64,000 nt of DNA from Nocardiopsis algeriensis (GTDB lineage: Bacteria; Actinomycetota; Actinomycetes; Streptosporangiales; Streptosporangiaceae): NCBI RefSeq assembly GCF_014203695.1, contig NZ_JACHJO010000005.1, forward strand, positions 350,546-414,545, read 5' to 3'. A program made the position numbers and the translations under genes. Below, piece by piece: positions 1 to 9,793 of the stretch (position 1 is its first letter; each line of letters starts with the position of its first letter). A model generated the notes under the pieces. It was given only the letters and a program-made list of their open reading frames with translations. It did no database searches and was not told the origin of the DNA.

Positions 1-693
1 CGTGATGCGGCGGTTGTGGCTGCGCGGCCCCTCGGTGACCAGGCGCCATCGGCCGCTGCGGCCCACCCGCTCGATCTCCACCAGCGAGCCGCCGTGGGCG
101 GCCATCGCGATCCTGATCTGTTCCTCGGTCGCCGCGGCCCCGCCGCCGTATCCCGCGAACATGAGGTTCTCATTGGTGTACTCGTGGTTGACCCACAGCA
201 GTCCGCGGTTGTCGTCGAGCTGGTACAGGCCCACGTAGTCGCAGTTGTAGCCGAACTGGCGGGACTGGGCCCAGGCGGTCTGGTGGTGGACGTCGAATTC
301 GGGGGCGTCGGGCAGGACCGGATCCCCCCAGCGCACGATGACGTGTTGCTCGTAGTTCTCCGGGACGGTGACCCGGTCGTCGCTGTTGGGCAGGACACTG
401 CGGAAGGTGGGCCGGGGGGAGGGCTTGGGCCGTCCCGGGCCGCGGTCCGCCCGCCCCGCGGCGGCAGGGGCGGCCAGGCCCAGGATCCCGGCGCCGACCG
501 CGCCGGCCAGGAGGGCGCTCCGGCGGGAGAGGGAGCGGCTGAGGACGTCTCCGAAGTAGGGGTTGTCGCTGGTGTTGGGCGCCGGGTGGAAACACGCGTC
601 TCCACAGCGCAGCTCGCACGTCCTTCGGGACCGGCCGCCTCCGACCTGGCCGAGCAGCGGCAGCGGACGGCGGCGGGGCGCGGGTTCGGGCAC
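1..693 (-). CDS. PhoX/DUF839-family secreted phosphatase, N-terminal part
   Basis: The 231 codons visible read like the N-terminal third of an actinobacterial PhoX (DUF839) protein, a Ca-dependent secreted phosphatase family; the remainder lies beyond the left edge. A GTG start at 693 is preceded by GGAGAAGGT. After a Cys/His-containing leader (DNPYFGDVLSRSLSRR) comes a Tat-like twin-Arg signal with a hydrophobic stretch rich in Ala and Gly, then FRSVLPNSDDRVTVPENYE and WVNHEYTNENLMF, both typical of this family. The leader before SRRSALLAGAV is long, as is usual in PhoX. It lies downstream of menD with a gap of almost 300 bases, so it is probably transcribed on its own. The family call is from remembered motifs; substrate is not inferable. 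Confidence 0.8.
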   Translation of the reverse strand, partial: MPEPAPRRRPLPLLGQVGGGRSRRTCELRCGDACFHPAPNTSDNPYFGDVLSRSLSRRSALLAGAVGAGILGLAAPAAAGRADRGPGRPKPSPRPTFRSVLPNSDDRVTVPENYEQHVIVRWGDPVLPDAPEFDVHHQTAWAQSRQFGYNCDYVGLYQLDDNRGLLWVNHEYTNENLMFAGYGGGAAATEEQIRIAMAAHGGSLVEIERVGRSGRWRLVTEGPRSHNRRIT

Positions 694-988
694 ACCTTCT
701 CCTCACGGATCGGAAAAGCGCTCCCGCACGCCCCGCCCGGGGTTCAGACGTGGCAGGGGCCGTGCGGGGCGTCCGGCGGGCGGAGTCGCCACCGGCCGGA
801 CTCGACCTTGGCCGAGGTTCCACACGCCCGGGTGAAACCCCGGTGAACGCCCCCGCAAGATGCCGGTACATCCTCGATCGACACCCACGGCGACATCATG
901 GACGCACAGCGTAGTCTATCGGCATCATGGCGCCCCGGACAGCCCGAATCCGGGTTCCGGCCCCGGGGAACCGCCCGGGGTCCGCACG
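694..988. other. menD-phoX intergenic region
   Basis: No convincing gene is seen. It carries the weak hairpin that may end the menD transcript and the presumed promoter of the PhoX-type gene. The long open frames here are antisense or out-of-frame shadows. Confidence 0.5.
961..980 (-). terminator. possible weak terminator after menD
   Basis: A CCCCGGG/CCCGGGG stem of 7 bp with a 6-base loop lies just beyond the menD stop codon. There is no T-tract, as is normal in high-GC actinomycetes. Confidence 0.35.
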
Positions 989-2701
989 TCACAGGGCGCG
1001 GAGGGCGGTGTCGACCGACTCCTGGAGACGGCGGCGCAGCACGGCGCTGTCGGCGCGCCGGGTGCGCACCTCGATCAGGCGCAGACCCTCTCCGAGCAGG
1101 GCCTTGGGCAGGTCGTCGGCCCACTCCAGCTGGACGCAGGGCACATCGGCCATGGCCGCCACCCGGTCCATGGTGACGCCGTGCGGGGTGCCGAAGACGC
1201 GCTCGAAGTCGGGGTGTCCGGCCTGTTCCAGTCCGGAGAAGATACCGCCGCCGTCGTTGTTGACCACCACGACCGCCAGATCGGGGCGCGGCTCTCCCGG
1301 CCCGATGACCAGGCCGTTCTGGTCGTGGAGCACGGCCAGGTCGCCCAGCAGCGCGTAGGCGGGGGCGGTCCCGTCCTCCCGCTGGTGCGCCAGGGCGGCC
1401 CCGATCGCGGTGGAGACGGTGCCGTCGATCCCGCTCACGCCGCGGTTGCCGACCAACCGCAGACCGCATCTGGAACGCATGGTGGCGTCCAGGTCGCGGA
1501 TGGGCATGCTCGATCCGGCGAAGAGCAGCGACCCCGAGGGCAGGTGGGCGGCCAGGTCGCGGGCCAGGCGCGGCTCGCTGAGCACACCGTCCTCGTCCAG
1601 CACGGAGTCCAGGGCGATCCGGGCGGCCTCCTCCGCGATCGTCCAGCGCGCGCTCCAGGCGGTGCGCTCGGGAGCGTCGAAGGACAGCCCCTCGGGGGGT
1701 GCCACGGCGGCCACCACGTCGGTGGCGGTACGGGCGGGGTCGGGGAAACCGTTGCCCAGCGCGGCGGACGGGTCGCCGACGGAGGAGGCGCCCACCACCA
1801 CGTGTCTCCGGGCCCTCCGGAGGAACGCCGTGACCTGCCGCGACAGGTTGGGGCGGCCGACACTGACCACCAGTTCGGGGTCCGGGCCCTGCGTGAAGGC
1901 GGGCGAGGCGAGCAGCTGCCGGTAGGTGGACAGCGCGCCGCCGCGGCGGGCGTTGGAGGTGGGCTCGGCCAGCAGCGGCCAGCCGGTGAGCTCGGACAGG
2001 GTCAGGAAGGGCACCGGGTCGTAGTCCCCGTCGCCGCACACGATCACGCCGCGCTCGACCTGCGGAAGCGTGTAGGGGGCCGGTTCTCCCTGCGCCCCGG
2101 GGCGGGAGATCCAGGGGCTGCCCTCCGCGCGTCCCTCCAGTCCCTCGGGCCACACAGTGCCGGGGCCGTCGGGCGTGAGCGGGTCTCGGAAGGCCACGTT
2201 GAGGTGGACCGGTCCGGGTCGGCCCCCCACCGCGCTGCCGAAGGCCCGGCAGGCCAGCGAGCGCCAGTAGGCGTTCATGCCCGGCACCGGGTCGGGTGTG
2301 CCGACCTCGGCGAACATGCGTACGGCGCCGCCGTAGATCCCCATCTGGTCCACGCTCTGGTTGGCGCCGGTGCCGCGCAGCTCCGGGGGGCGGTCGGCGG
2401 TGAGCAGCAGCAGCGGCACCCCGCTCTCGTCGGCCTCCAGCACGGCCGGGTGGAAGTTGGCGGCAGCGGTCCCGGAGGTGCACACCACGGCCACGGGGCG
2501 GCGCGACCCCCGGGCCAGCCCGAGCGCCAGGAAGGAGGCGGAGCGCTCGTCGACGCGTACGTGCACCCGGATCGCGGGATGTGCGACCAGGGCGAGTGCC
2601 AGCGGCGTCGATCGCGACCCCGGCGCGACGACGGCCTCGGTCAGGCCGCAGCGGGCCAGTTCATCGACGAGGACCCGCGCCAGGGCGGTAGACGGATTCA
2701 T
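989..2701 (-). CDS. menD: MenD, SEPHCHC synthase
   Basis: A thiamine-diphosphate enzyme that condenses isochorismate with 2-oxoglutarate to give 2-succinyl-5-enolpyruvyl-6-hydroxy-3-cyclohexene-1-carboxylate, an early step of menaquinone synthesis in the cytosol. The 570-residue length is normal for MenD. The N-terminal VVAPGSRSTPLALAL and RVDERSASFLALGLA blocks and the following CTSGTAAANFHPAV are MenD hallmarks; the C-terminal half has the ThDP-binding GDLAVLHDQNG and NNDGGGIFSGL (GD...NN). The start is ATG at 2701; a TTG two codons upstream (2707) is possible. It sits 197 bases downstream of menC on the same strand and may be separately transcribed. Confidence 0.95.
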   Translation of the reverse strand: MNPSTALARVLVDELARCGLTEAVVAPGSRSTPLALALVAHPAIRVHVRVDERSASFLALGLARGSRRPVAVVCTSGTAAANFHPAVLEADESGVPLLLLTADRPPELRGTGANQSVDQMGIYGGAVRMFAEVGTPDPVPGMNAYWRSLACRAFGSAVGGRPGPVHLNVAFRDPLTPDGPGTVWPEGLEGRAEGSPWISRPGAQGEPAPYTLPQVERGVIVCGDGDYDPVPFLTLSELTGWPLLAEPTSNARRGGALSTYRQLLASPAFTQGPDPELVVSVGRPNLSRQVTAFLRRARRHVVVGASSVGDPSAALGNGFPDPARTATDVVAAVAPPEGLSFDAPERTAWSARWTIAEEAARIALDSVLDEDGVLSEPRLARDLAAHLPSGSLLFAGSSMPIRDLDATMRSRCGLRLVGNRGVSGIDGTVSTAIGAALAHQREDGTAPAYALLGDLAVLHDQNGLVIGPGEPRPDLAVVVVNNDGGGIFSGLEQAGHPDFERVFGTPHGVTMDRVAAMADVPCVQLEWADDLPKALLGEGLRLIEVRTRRADSAVLRRRLQESVDTALRAL

Positions 2702-2898
2702 CCACAACGCTTTCGTTCGTCAAGGTATGTACCAAGTATCACCGCAGGACTCGACTGGCGCACACGCCCCCCGGTGATACCGAAGGGGCAGATGTGGCCG
2801 TGCGAACCGCATCCTTCCAGTGAACCCCGTTCGGGTGGAAACGGCGAACAGAGGGCGCTGTGATCCGTGTCCCGGCCCGCTCCGGCGGCGGGCCGCTC

Positions 2899-3891
2899 TC
2901 AGCCCGCCCCGGGGGTCGGCAGAGCCGTCACGGCCGCGCGGGCGGCCTCGGCGCGTGCGCGCCAGGCGGACGGATCGGTCTCCACCGCGCGCAGGCTCTC
3001 CTCGTCCACCTCCGCCGCGCGCACCGGCAGGTACCCGTCCTGGGGCAGCAGCGGGTCGGCGGTGACGTCGGCGGTGAGCATCTGCATGGTGGCCAGGCCG
3101 CAGGCGTGGGGCAGTTCCGGCAGGGCCGCGGCCAGGGCCACCCCGGCGGCCAGGCCCACGGAGGTCTCCACCGCGCTGGAGACCACGACGGGCAGGCCGC
3201 AGGCCTCGGCCACGCGCAGTGCGGCGCGTACGCCGCCCAGCGGCTGCACCTTGAGCACGACGATGTCGGCGGCCCCGGCGGCCCGCACCCTCAGCGGGTC
3301 CTCGGCCCGGCGCACGGACTCGTCGGCCGCCACGGGGACGTCGGTCCGCCGCCGTACCTCGGCGAGCTCGTCGAGGGTGGCGCAGGGCTGCTCGACGTAC
3401 TCCAGGCCGAAGCGGTCCAGGGCGCGGACCATGCGCACGGCGGTGTCCACGTCCCAGGCTCCGTTGGCGTCCACGCGTATCTTGCCCGAGGGGCCCAGGG
3501 CGTCGCGCACCGCCTCGACGCGCGCCAGGTCCTCGGCGGGGTCCTGGCCGCGTTCGGCGACCTTGACCTTGGCGGTGGCGCAGCCGCCCGCCGCAGTGAT
3601 GGCGTGGGCCCGCTCGGGGCCGACGGCCGGGACGGTGACGTTGACCGGCACCCGGTCGCGCAGCGGCGCCGGCCAGCCCTCGAAGGCGGCCTCCACACAG
3701 CAGGCCCACCAGCGCGAGGACTCGCGCGGCCCGTACTCGGCGAAGGGGGAGAACTCGCCCCAGCCTGCGGGGCCGCGCACGAGCATGCCCTCGCGCACGG
3801 TGATGCCGCGGAAGCGGTTGCGCAGGCCGATGGCGAAGGACCGGCCCCCGGCGGGCGCGCCCGCCGGGGAGGGGGTGGCGGCTGTCGTCAC
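2899..3891 (-). CDS. menC: MenC, o-succinylbenzoate synthase
   Basis: An enolase-superfamily dehydratase that converts SHCHC to o-succinylbenzoate in menaquinone synthesis. The 330 residues include [11 protein letters not shown] (catalytic Lys of the KxK type), VDANGAWDV with a metal-ligand Asp, [10 protein letters not shown] (metal Glu), VAADESVR (third metal ligand) and [12 protein letters not shown] (second catalytic Lys). These are the expected enolase-barrel residues. The start codon overlaps the menB stop by four bases (ATGA), so the two genes are translationally coupled. Confidence 0.94.
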   Translation of the reverse strand: MTTAATPSPAGAPAGGRSFAIGLRNRFRGITVREGMLVRGPAGWGEFSPFAEYGPRESSRWWACCVEAAFEGWPAPLRDRVPVNVTVPAVGPERAHAITAAGGCATAKVKVAERGQDPAEDLARVEAVRDALGPSGKIRVDANGAWDVDTAVRMVRALDRFGLEYVEQPCATLDELAEVRRRTDVPVAADESVRRAEDPLRVRAAGAADIVVLKVQPLGGVRAALRVAEACGLPVVVSSAVETSVGLAAGVALAAALPELPHACGLATMQMLTADVTADPLLPQDGYLPVRAAEVDEESLRAVETDPSAWRARAEAARAAVTALPTPGAG

Positions 3892-4727
3892 GGGCGGCGG
3901 GGGAACTTGTCGAACTCGGGGCGGCGCTTCTCCTTGAAGGCGTCGCGGCCCTCCTGGGCCTCCTCGCTCATGTAGAAGAGCATGGTGGCGTCACCGGCGA
4001 ACTGCTGCATCCCGGCGGCGCCGTCGCTGACGGCGTTGAGGGCGCCCTTGAGCATGCGCAGCGCCAGCGGGGACTTGTCCAGCATCTCGCGCGCCCAGGC
4101 GACGGTCTCCTTCTCCAGATCGGCCAGCGGCACGACCGTGTTGACCATGCCCATCTCCAGCGCCTCCTGCGCGCTGTACTGGCGGCACAGGTACCAGATC
4201 TCCCGGGCCTTCTTCAGGCCGACGGTCTGGGCGAGCAGCCAGGAGCCGTAGCCGCCGTCGAAGGAGCCGACCTTGGGACCGCTCTGGCCGAACTTGGCGT
4301 TGTCGGCGGCGATGGTCAGGTCGCAGCAGACCTGGAGGACGTTGCCGCCGCCCACGGACCAGCCGGCGACCATGGCGATGACGGGCTTGGGCAGGCGGCG
4401 GATCTGCACCTGCAGGTCGAGCACGTTGAGGCGGCCGATGCCCTGCTGGGCCACGGCGTCGTCGCCCATGTAGCCGTCCTCGCCGCGGATCTTCTGGTCG
4501 CCGCCCGAGCAGAAGGCCTGGTCCCCGGCTCCGGTCAGGATGATCACGCCGACCTGCGAGTCGTCGCGTGCGACGTTGAAGGCGTCCTGGAGCTCGAACA
4601 GGGTCTGGGGCCGGAAGGCGTTGTGGCGCTCGGGCCGGTTGATCGTGATCTTGGCGATGCCCTCCGCGGTCTCGTAGATGATGTCGGAATACTCGCCCGA
4701 CCGCTGCCAGTCGATCACGCTGCTCAC
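3888..4727 (-). CDS. menB: MenB, 1,4-dihydroxy-2-naphthoyl-CoA synthase
   Basis: A crotonase-fold enzyme that cyclises o-succinylbenzoyl-CoA to dihydroxynaphthoyl-CoA. The 279 residues contain [28 protein letters not shown] (oxyanion loop typical of MenB rather than ordinary enoyl-CoA hydratases), [18 protein letters not shown] and [14 protein letters not shown]. The C-terminal [12 protein letters not shown] is also MenB-like. It heads the menBCD set on the minus strand and faces menE across a short divergent promoter region. Confidence 0.96.
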   Translation of the reverse strand: MSSVIDWQRSGEYSDIIYETAEGIAKITINRPERHNAFRPQTLFELQDAFNVARDDSQVGVIILTGAGDQAFCSGGDQKIRGEDGYMGDDAVAQQGIGRLNVLDLQVQIRRLPKPVIAMVAGWSVGGGNVLQVCCDLTIAADNAKFGQSGPKVGSFDGGYGSWLLAQTVGLKKAREIWYLCRQYSAQEALEMGMVNTVVPLADLEKETVAWAREMLDKSPLALRMLKGALNAVSDGAAGMQQFAGDATMLFYMSEEAQEGRDAFKEKRRPEFDKFPRRP

Positions 4728-4906
4728 GGCTACTGTTTCTCCTCACGGGGACATCTGGGAACCGCGAGGCCGCGCCCCGCAACCAGGCCGCGTCCTCGCG
4801 TCGACCCTACGCATTGTGCCAGGCGGGCGACGGCGGCAGAGCGCACCCCCGCCGCTGCGGCCCCGTCGGGTGCACCCCGCTCGGGGCAGGCGTACCCTTG
4901 TCGGCC

Positions 4907-6160
4907 GTGGTACCCGCTCACCTTTCCTGTGTCCCCGTCCCGACCGGCGGCCCCTCCGAGGGCCGTCCCCTGCGCGCCGCCGTGGGACTGCCGCCGGAGC
5001 ACCTCTCCGACCTCCTGGCCCGTGCCCTGGAGGGCGAGGGGCCCGCCCTGCTGCCCGTCCCGGCGGGCACGCCGGGGGCCCGCGTGCGCGAGCTGCTGGC
5101 GGCCATGCGCCCGGCGAGCGTGCTCACCCCCGAGGGCGAACAGCCCCTGGAGGACGCCGTCCCGGCCGACGGGGAGACCGCTCTGGTGGTCGCCACCTCC
5201 GGCTCCACCGGGACTCCCAAGGGCGTGGAGCTGTCGGCGCGGGCCCTGCTGGCCTCGGCCCGGGCGTCGGTGGCGCGCATCGGCGCGCGCCGGGGCGACA
5301 CCTGGCTGTGCGTACTGCCCGCAGGGCACATCTCCGGCATCCAGGTGCTGATGCGCGCCCTGGTCACGGGTAGCGAGGCCGTGCACGCCCCCTTCTCGGT
5401 GGAGGGTGTCGCCGAGGCGGCCCGCGGCCTGCGTCCGCACGTGTCCCTGGTCCCCACCCAGCTGCGCCGGCTGCTGGCGGCCGGAACGGACCTGTCCGTG
5501 CTGGGGACCGTGCTGCTGGGCGGCGCCGCCGCCGAACCCGAGCTGCTGGAGCGGGCCCGCGCGGCGGGCGGCCGGGTCGTGACCACCTACGGCATGAGCG
5601 AGACCTGCGGGGGTTGCGTCTACGACGGCGTCCCTCTGGACGGTGTCGGGGTGCACATCGACGCCGAGGTCCCGGGGGGACCAGGTCGGATCGCGCTCTC
5701 GGGCCCGGTGCTGCTGACACGCTACCGGTTCGCCCCCGGCAGCCGGGTGCGGGAGGATCCGCTGGAGACCGGCCCCGACGGTGTTCTCCGGCTGCGCACC
5801 AACGACCTGGGGCGGCTGGACGACGAGGGCCGCCTGAGCGTGCTGGGCCGGATGGACGAGGTCGTCAACACCGGTGGCCACAAGGTGGTGCCGGGCCAGG
5901 TGAACGCCCTGCTCCTGGAGCATCCGTCGGTGGCCGAGTCGGTGGTGGTCGGGCGCCCCGACCCCGAGTGGGGCGAGCGGGTCTGCGCGGTCGTGGTGCC
6001 CGCCGATCCGGCCGCGCCGCCCTCCCTGGAGCAGCTGCGCGACTGGGTGCGCGAGCGGCTGCCCGCCTACGCCGCTCCGCGCGAGCTGGACCTGCGCGCG
6101 TCCCTGCCCCTCCTGGCCTCGGGAAAGCCCGACCTGGTGGCGCTGCGTTCCGGCCGATGA
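4907..6160 (+). CDS. menE: MenE, o-succinylbenzoate-CoA ligase
   Basis: An adenylate-forming ligase that activates o-succinylbenzoate to its CoA ester, the substrate for MenB. The AMP-binding P-loop TSGSTGTPKGVELS lies near residue 95; TTYGMSETCGGCVYDG is motif A5, and RTNDLGRLDDEGRLSVLGRM and ASGKPDLVAL (catalytic Lys) close the C-terminal domain. At 417 residues it is short but typical for actinobacterial MenE. The start is uncertain: GTG at 4907 is used here, while TTG at 4898 sits better behind a weak GGGGCAGG. It is divergent from menB. Confidence 0.92.
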   Translation: MVPAHLSCVPVPTGGPSEGRPLRAAVGLPPEHLSDLLARALEGEGPALLPVPAGTPGARVRELLAAMRPASVLTPEGEQPLEDAVPADGETALVVATSGSTGTPKGVELSARALLASARASVARIGARRGDTWLCVLPAGHISGIQVLMRALVTGSEAVHAPFSVEGVAEAARGLRPHVSLVPTQLRRLLAAGTDLSVLGTVLLGGAAAEPELLERARAAGGRVVTTYGMSETCGGCVYDGVPLDGVGVHIDAEVPGGPGRIALSGPVLLTRYRFAPGSRVREDPLETGPDGVLRLRTNDLGRLDDEGRLSVLGRMDEVVNTGGHKVVPGQVNALLLEHPSVAESVVVGRPDPEWGERVCAVVVPADPAAPPSLEQLRDWVRERLPAYAAPRELDLRASLPLLASGKPDLVALRSGR

Positions 6161-6528
6161 GCATGTCCGGATTGCGGGGAACTTACCGAACCCTCCCGGC
6201 GTCTATCTGAATATCCGGGTCACCTGGGCATCCGGGCCCCACGGCTCCTCTTCGAAGGAGGTCCGCAGTTGGCGGCATCCCTCGGTCCGCGCTCCCCTGC
6301 GCCCTCCCCCGCATCCGACCGGAAGGAGCCCCGTCGGCGCACGGGCTCCTTTACCCGCTTCCACGGTGTGTTCGCCACTGACAGGGCGGTGATCCATCCC
6401 ACTTCTGACGATATCCAATCGAGACAGGGAACATTTGACTCCCCGACACGTTGGACATATTGGCGCGTCCAGACGGCAGGAATCCTCCGCCGCGTGCCAC
6501 ACGTCATGGAAGGGAGGGAGGTGCCCAG
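6161..6528. other. menE-sigma factor intergenic region
   Basis: 368 bases with no supported gene. The region is less GC-rich towards its right end (around 6385-6465) and presumably carries the sigma-factor promoter. No -35/-10 pair stands out enough to name. Confidence 0.5.
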
Positions 6529-7926
6529 ATGAAGAGCACTGCCCCGGCCGCCTCGGCACCCGCCAAGGTCCCCACCGGAGCCGCTCTCCCCAGCGAGGCC
6601 GCCCGGGCGGCCCTGACCGACCTGATCAGCCGCGGACGCTCGCGGGGACAGCTGTCCCTCTCCGAACTGCGTACCGCCTTCATCGCGGCCGGAGTCTCCG
6701 CCGGCGACGGCCGTTCCATCCTGCGTGAACTCACCGACCACGGGGTCCGGCTCGCCAACAGGGACGAGGACTCCGCACCGGTGGCCGAAACCGACGCCGA
6801 GGACGACGTGCTGGAAGACACTCTCATCGCTACCGCGCCCGACACCGACGAGGCCCCCAAGACCGCCAAGGTCTCGGCCCGCAAGGGTCCCGCCCCGCGG
6901 CGGAAGGCCCGCACGACGCGACGCGCGAAGAAGACCGAGCCGACCGTGGAGTCGCTCGACCAGGAGACCGGTGAGGCCGATCTCGACGACCACTCCCCGG
7001 CGATGGGCGACTCGGTCCACACCTACCTCAAGGCCATCGGCCGCCGCCAGCTGCTCACCGCCGAGCAAGAGGTCGACCTGGCCAAGCGGGTGGAGGCGGG
7101 CCTCTACGCCGAGTACCGCCTGGGCCTGCACGGCGAGGTCGACGGAACGGTCGAGATGGCCCCCGCCGAGCGCGAGGAGCTGGAGGAGATCGCCGAGGAC
7201 GGCCGCAAGGCCAAGTCCCACATGCTGGAGGCCAACCTGCGCCTGGTGGTGTCGGTGGCCAAGAAGTACAGCGACCGCGGCATGTCCCTGCTGGACGTGG
7301 TGCAGGAGGGCAACCTCGGCCTCATCCGCGCCGTGGAGAAGTTCGACTACTCCAAGGGCTTCAAGTTCTCCACCTACGCCATGTGGTGGATCCGCCAGGC
7401 CATCCAGCGCGGGTTCGCCGACTCGGCGCGCACCATCCGCCTGCCCGTGCACGTGTTGGAGCTGCTGAGCAAGGTCAGCCGCCTCGAGCGCGACATGCAC
7501 CAGGCGCTGGGCCGCGAGCCCACGCCCGAGGAGCTGGCGCTGGAACTGGACAAGACCCCGGCCCAGATCGAGGAGCTGCTGCGGGTCACCCGCCAGCCCA
7601 TCAGCCTCGACTCCACCATCGGCGAGGACGGCGAGACCCGCATCGGCGACCTCATCGAGGACGTCGACGCCTCGGAGGCCTCCGAGGTGGTGGACCGCCA
7701 GCTCATGGCCGACCAACTGCGCAACGCCCTGTCCGACCTGGAGCCCCGCGAGGCCACCATCATGTCCCTGCGCTTCGGGCTGATGGACGGCCGTCCGCGC
7801 ACCCTGGACGAGATCGGCAAGCACCTGGGACTGACCCGCGAGCGCATCCGCCAGCTGGAGAAGCAGTCCCTGTCCAAGCTGCGCCACCCCAGCCGGGCAC
7901 AGCAGCTGCTCGACTTCGCCAGCTGA
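6529..7926 (+). CDS. RNA polymerase sigma-70 factor (RpoD/SigA family, Hrd-like)
   Basis: A 465-residue sigma-70 factor that directs RNA polymerase to promoters. After an acidic and Lys/Arg-rich N-terminal domain (about residues 1-160), region 1.2 reads TYLKAIGRRQLLTAEQEVDL; region 2 includes NLRLVVSVAKKYSDRGM, FDYSKGFKFSTYAMWWIRQAI (2.3-2.4), region 3 LGREPTPEELALELDKTP and region 4.2 the helix-turn-helix TLDEIGKHLGLTRERIRQLE. The 2.4 flank (QRGFADSARTIRLPVHVLEL) departs from classical HrdB, so it may be a group 2 factor rather than the main housekeeping one. The ATG at 6529 follows GGGAGGGAGG; an in-frame upstream ATG at 6451 lacks a ribosome site. A strong hairpin follows. Confidence 0.9.
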   Translation: MKSTAPAASAPAKVPTGAALPSEAARAALTDLISRGRSRGQLSLSELRTAFIAAGVSAGDGRSILRELTDHGVRLANRDEDSAPVAETDAEDDVLEDTLIATAPDTDEAPKTAKVSARKGPAPRRKARTTRRAKKTEPTVESLDQETGEADLDDHSPAMGDSVHTYLKAIGRRQLLTAEQEVDLAKRVEAGLYAEYRLGLHGEVDGTVEMAPAEREELEEIAEDGRKAKSHMLEANLRLVVSVAKKYSDRGMSLLDVVQEGNLGLIRAVEKFDYSKGFKFSTYAMWWIRQAIQRGFADSARTIRLPVHVLELLSKVSRLERDMHQALGREPTPEELALELDKTPAQIEELLRVTRQPISLDSTIGEDGETRIGDLIEDVDASEASEVVDRQLMADQLRNALSDLEPREATIMSLRFGLMDGRPRTLDEIGKHLGLTRERIRQLEKQSLSKLRHPSRAQQLLDFAS

Positions 7927-7947
7927 GCGGAGGGTCCGGCGCACAGC

Positions 7948-7972
7948 GGGGCCGCCCCGACGGGGCGGCCCC
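7948..7972. terminator. bidirectional hairpin terminator
   Basis: A perfect 11-bp stem (GGGGCCGCCCC/GGGGCGGCCCC) with a GAC loop lies between the sigma-factor gene and the convergent GntR gene. Confidence 0.8.
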
Positions 7973-7992
7973 TCACTCGTGCCCGGGGGCCC

Positions 7993-8361
7993 TCAGGCCT
8001 TCAGGGCGGCGAGCAGGATCCTCACCGCCTCGTCGTGCTCCAGCCCCACCCGGTTGATCACCTCGGCGTAGGCCCGGGCCGCCGCCAGCGCCTCGGCGCG
8101 CTGGTCGTCGCCCGCGGCGGCGATGAAGGTGCCCGAGCGGCCGCGTGTCTCGACCACCCCGGCCTGTTCCAGCTCTCGGTAGGCGCGGGCCACCGTGTTC
8201 ACCGCCACGGACAGCTGCCCGGCCAGCGCGCGCACCGTCGGAAGCCGGTAGCCGACCGGCAGCTCCCCGTTGGCGGCGGCGATCGCCACGACCGTCCGGA
8301 TCTGCTCGTAGGGCGGTACCTTCGACGTCGGGTCGATGCGGATGAAATCCGCCACTGCCAC
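7993..8361 (-). CDS. short GntR (YtrA-type) transcriptional regulator
   Basis: A 122-residue regulator consisting of a GntR winged helix and a short C-terminal helical tail, the YtrA-like layout that often controls ABC transporters. The DNA-binding part reads VPPYEQIRTVVAIAAANGEL, YRLPTVRALAGQLSVAVNTV and ARAYRELEQAGVVETRGRSG. The tail (residues about 80-122) has no ligand-binding UTRA or FCD domain. Two nearby GTG codons (8361 and 8355) follow GGGGAG; the first is used. It lies alone, convergent with the sigma factor, so its target is not evident. Confidence 0.85.
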   Translation of the reverse strand: MAVADFIRIDPTSKVPPYEQIRTVVAIAAANGELPVGYRLPTVRALAGQLSVAVNTVARAYRELEQAGVVETRGRSGTFIAAAGDDQRAEALAAARAYAEVINRVGLEHDEAVRILLAALKA

Positions 8362-8463
8362 TGCGCTCCCCACAGTCGTCTGCCTCGTCCTCCACCCGAT
8401 ACCCGGGCGGGTACCCAAACTATCGCGCCCGCGGGCGCGGGGTGCGGAGGACCGGGGCCGGAG

Positions 8464-8850
8464 TCAGCCCACCCGGCGCGGCACGCGCTGGATGCCGTGC
8501 AGTCGGTGGGTCTCCCGTGCGGTGAGCAGGCGCTCGGCCACCTCCGTGGCGCGGCGGACCTGGGGTCGGGCCAGGCGCTTGCGCCGGTGGATGCGGTCCT
8601 GGTAGCCCTTGGGGCCGATCAGGACGCGCTCTTCGGCGTAGGCGGCCCGCATGGCCTCGGTCAGCGCCGTGTCCAGGGCGATGCCCTTCTCGTGCAGCTC
8701 CTCGGCCGAGGCGCCCCGCTCCCGGGCGGCCTCCAACGCCTCCTCGGCCGCGGCGACCTCCTTGAGCAGTCGGGGCAGCTCCCGGGCCTGCTCCCGGTCG
8801 GCGGCCAGGCTCTCGTGCGCCTGCGTCCTGCTGTGGTCTGCACGTCCCAT
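8464..8850 (-). CDS. small charged alpha-helical protein, unknown
   Basis: A 128-residue protein with no recognised domain. It is rich in Glu, Arg and Ala; residues about 15-60 (LAADREQARELPRLLKEVAA, EEALEAARERGAS) look like a coiled coil, and the C-terminal half is basic (RIHRRKRLARPQVRR). The ATG at 8850 follows GGAG with a six-base spacer, which is better than the GTG at 8862. It lies upstream of the GntR gene on the same strand, about 100 bases away, so co-transcription is possible. Function unknown. Confidence 0.65.
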   Translation of the reverse strand: MGRADHSRTQAHESLAADREQARELPRLLKEVAAAEEALEAARERGASAEELHEKGIALDTALTEAMRAAYAEERVLIGPKGYQDRIHRRKRLARPQVRRATEVAERLLTARETHRLHGIQRVPRRVG

Positions 8851-9050
8851 GTCGAACTCCACTCACCCGCGAACGTCGGTCGAGGGCACTCTAATAGTGG
8901 CGGAGGCCATGTGCGACCGTTCTCCGGTGCCGATCCGGAGGACCTTGGTCGGACGTGCCGCCCCGGACCCCGCACCGCCGGCGCGTCAGTGGTGGCGTCC
9001 GCGTGCGACATCCGGCACCTTGGCGCTGGACAACCCCCGAAAGGACCACC

Positions 9051-9662
9051 GTGAGCAGGAACTACGCAGGACTCAGCCGGGAGCGCATCATCGTCGAGGC
9101 GCTCCACATCATCGCCGGCCGCGGGCTGGGCGGTCTGTCCATGCGCCGCCTGGGTGACGCCCTGGAGGTGGAGGCCATGGCCATCTACCACCACTTCCCC
9201 CTCGGCAAGGAGCAGCTGTTCAACGCCATCGCCGCCTACGTCACCTCCCCCGCGGCGGCAGGCTCCTCGGACACGGAGCCGTCGGAGGAGGAGCAGGAGG
9301 AGCGGAGCGGAGCGGAGGAGACCGACACACGCCCCTGGGACGAGCGCCTCACCGACTGGGCCGAGACCTACCGCAACCGGCTGCTCGAGTTCTCCGGGGC
9401 CCTCTCGCTCCTGGTCCACCGCGCCCCGCACACCCCGGCCGACGACGCCGCCCGCGCCCTGCTCCACCGCGCCTTCACCGAGGCGGGGCTCTCGGAGGAG
9501 GGTGTCGGGATCGCCGCCGACGCCCTGTACTCCTACTGCCTGGGCTCGGCGATCCACCAGGTACGCCACGAGGGCGACGAGGACGCGCCCGGCCCGCAGG
9601 AGGCGCGCGAGCGCTTCCACGCCGGCCTCCGGGCCCTGCTGCGGGGCCTCGCGGCAAACTGA
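9051..9662 (+). CDS. TetR-family transcriptional regulator
   Basis: A 203-residue repressor-type protein. The N-terminal helix-turn-helix reads LSRERIIVEALHIIAGRGLG, LSMRRLGDALEVEAMAIYHH and FPLGKEQLFNAIAAYV, the standard TetR signature. The C-terminal helical ligand domain has an acidic insert (SSDTEPSEEEQEER, about residues 67-80) and a TetR_C-like end. The GTG at 9051 follows AAGGA; upstream in-frame codons have no ribosome site. It precedes the Spo0M-like gene by 131 bases and a weak hairpin, so it may be independent. Confidence 0.88.
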   Translation: MSRNYAGLSRERIIVEALHIIAGRGLGGLSMRRLGDALEVEAMAIYHHFPLGKEQLFNAIAAYVTSPAAAGSSDTEPSEEEQEERSGAEETDTRPWDERLTDWAETYRNRLLEFSGALSLLVHRAPHTPADDAARALLHRAFTEAGLSEEGVGIAADALYSYCLGSAIHQVRHEGDEDAPGPQEARERFHAGLRALLRGLAAN

Positions 9663-9665
9663 CCC

Positions 9666-9682
9666 CCGCCCGAACCGGGCGG
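9666..9682 (+). terminator. hairpin after the TetR gene
   Basis: A 7-bp stem CCGCCCG/CGGGCGG with an AAC loop lies a few bases after the stop codon. Confidence 0.5.
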
Positions 9683-9793
9683 AACCGAACCGGCCCCCAC
9701 CACGTCCTTTCAGACAAGGGTGCCCTCTCCACATCCCTCTCCGAACCCGTCCGCACGGCCCGGCACCCGCCATCGCGGTGGGAAGGAACGTCC

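Noticed and set aside
860..2863. A 667-codon plus-strand open frame
   Set aside because: Antisense to menD; no motifs.
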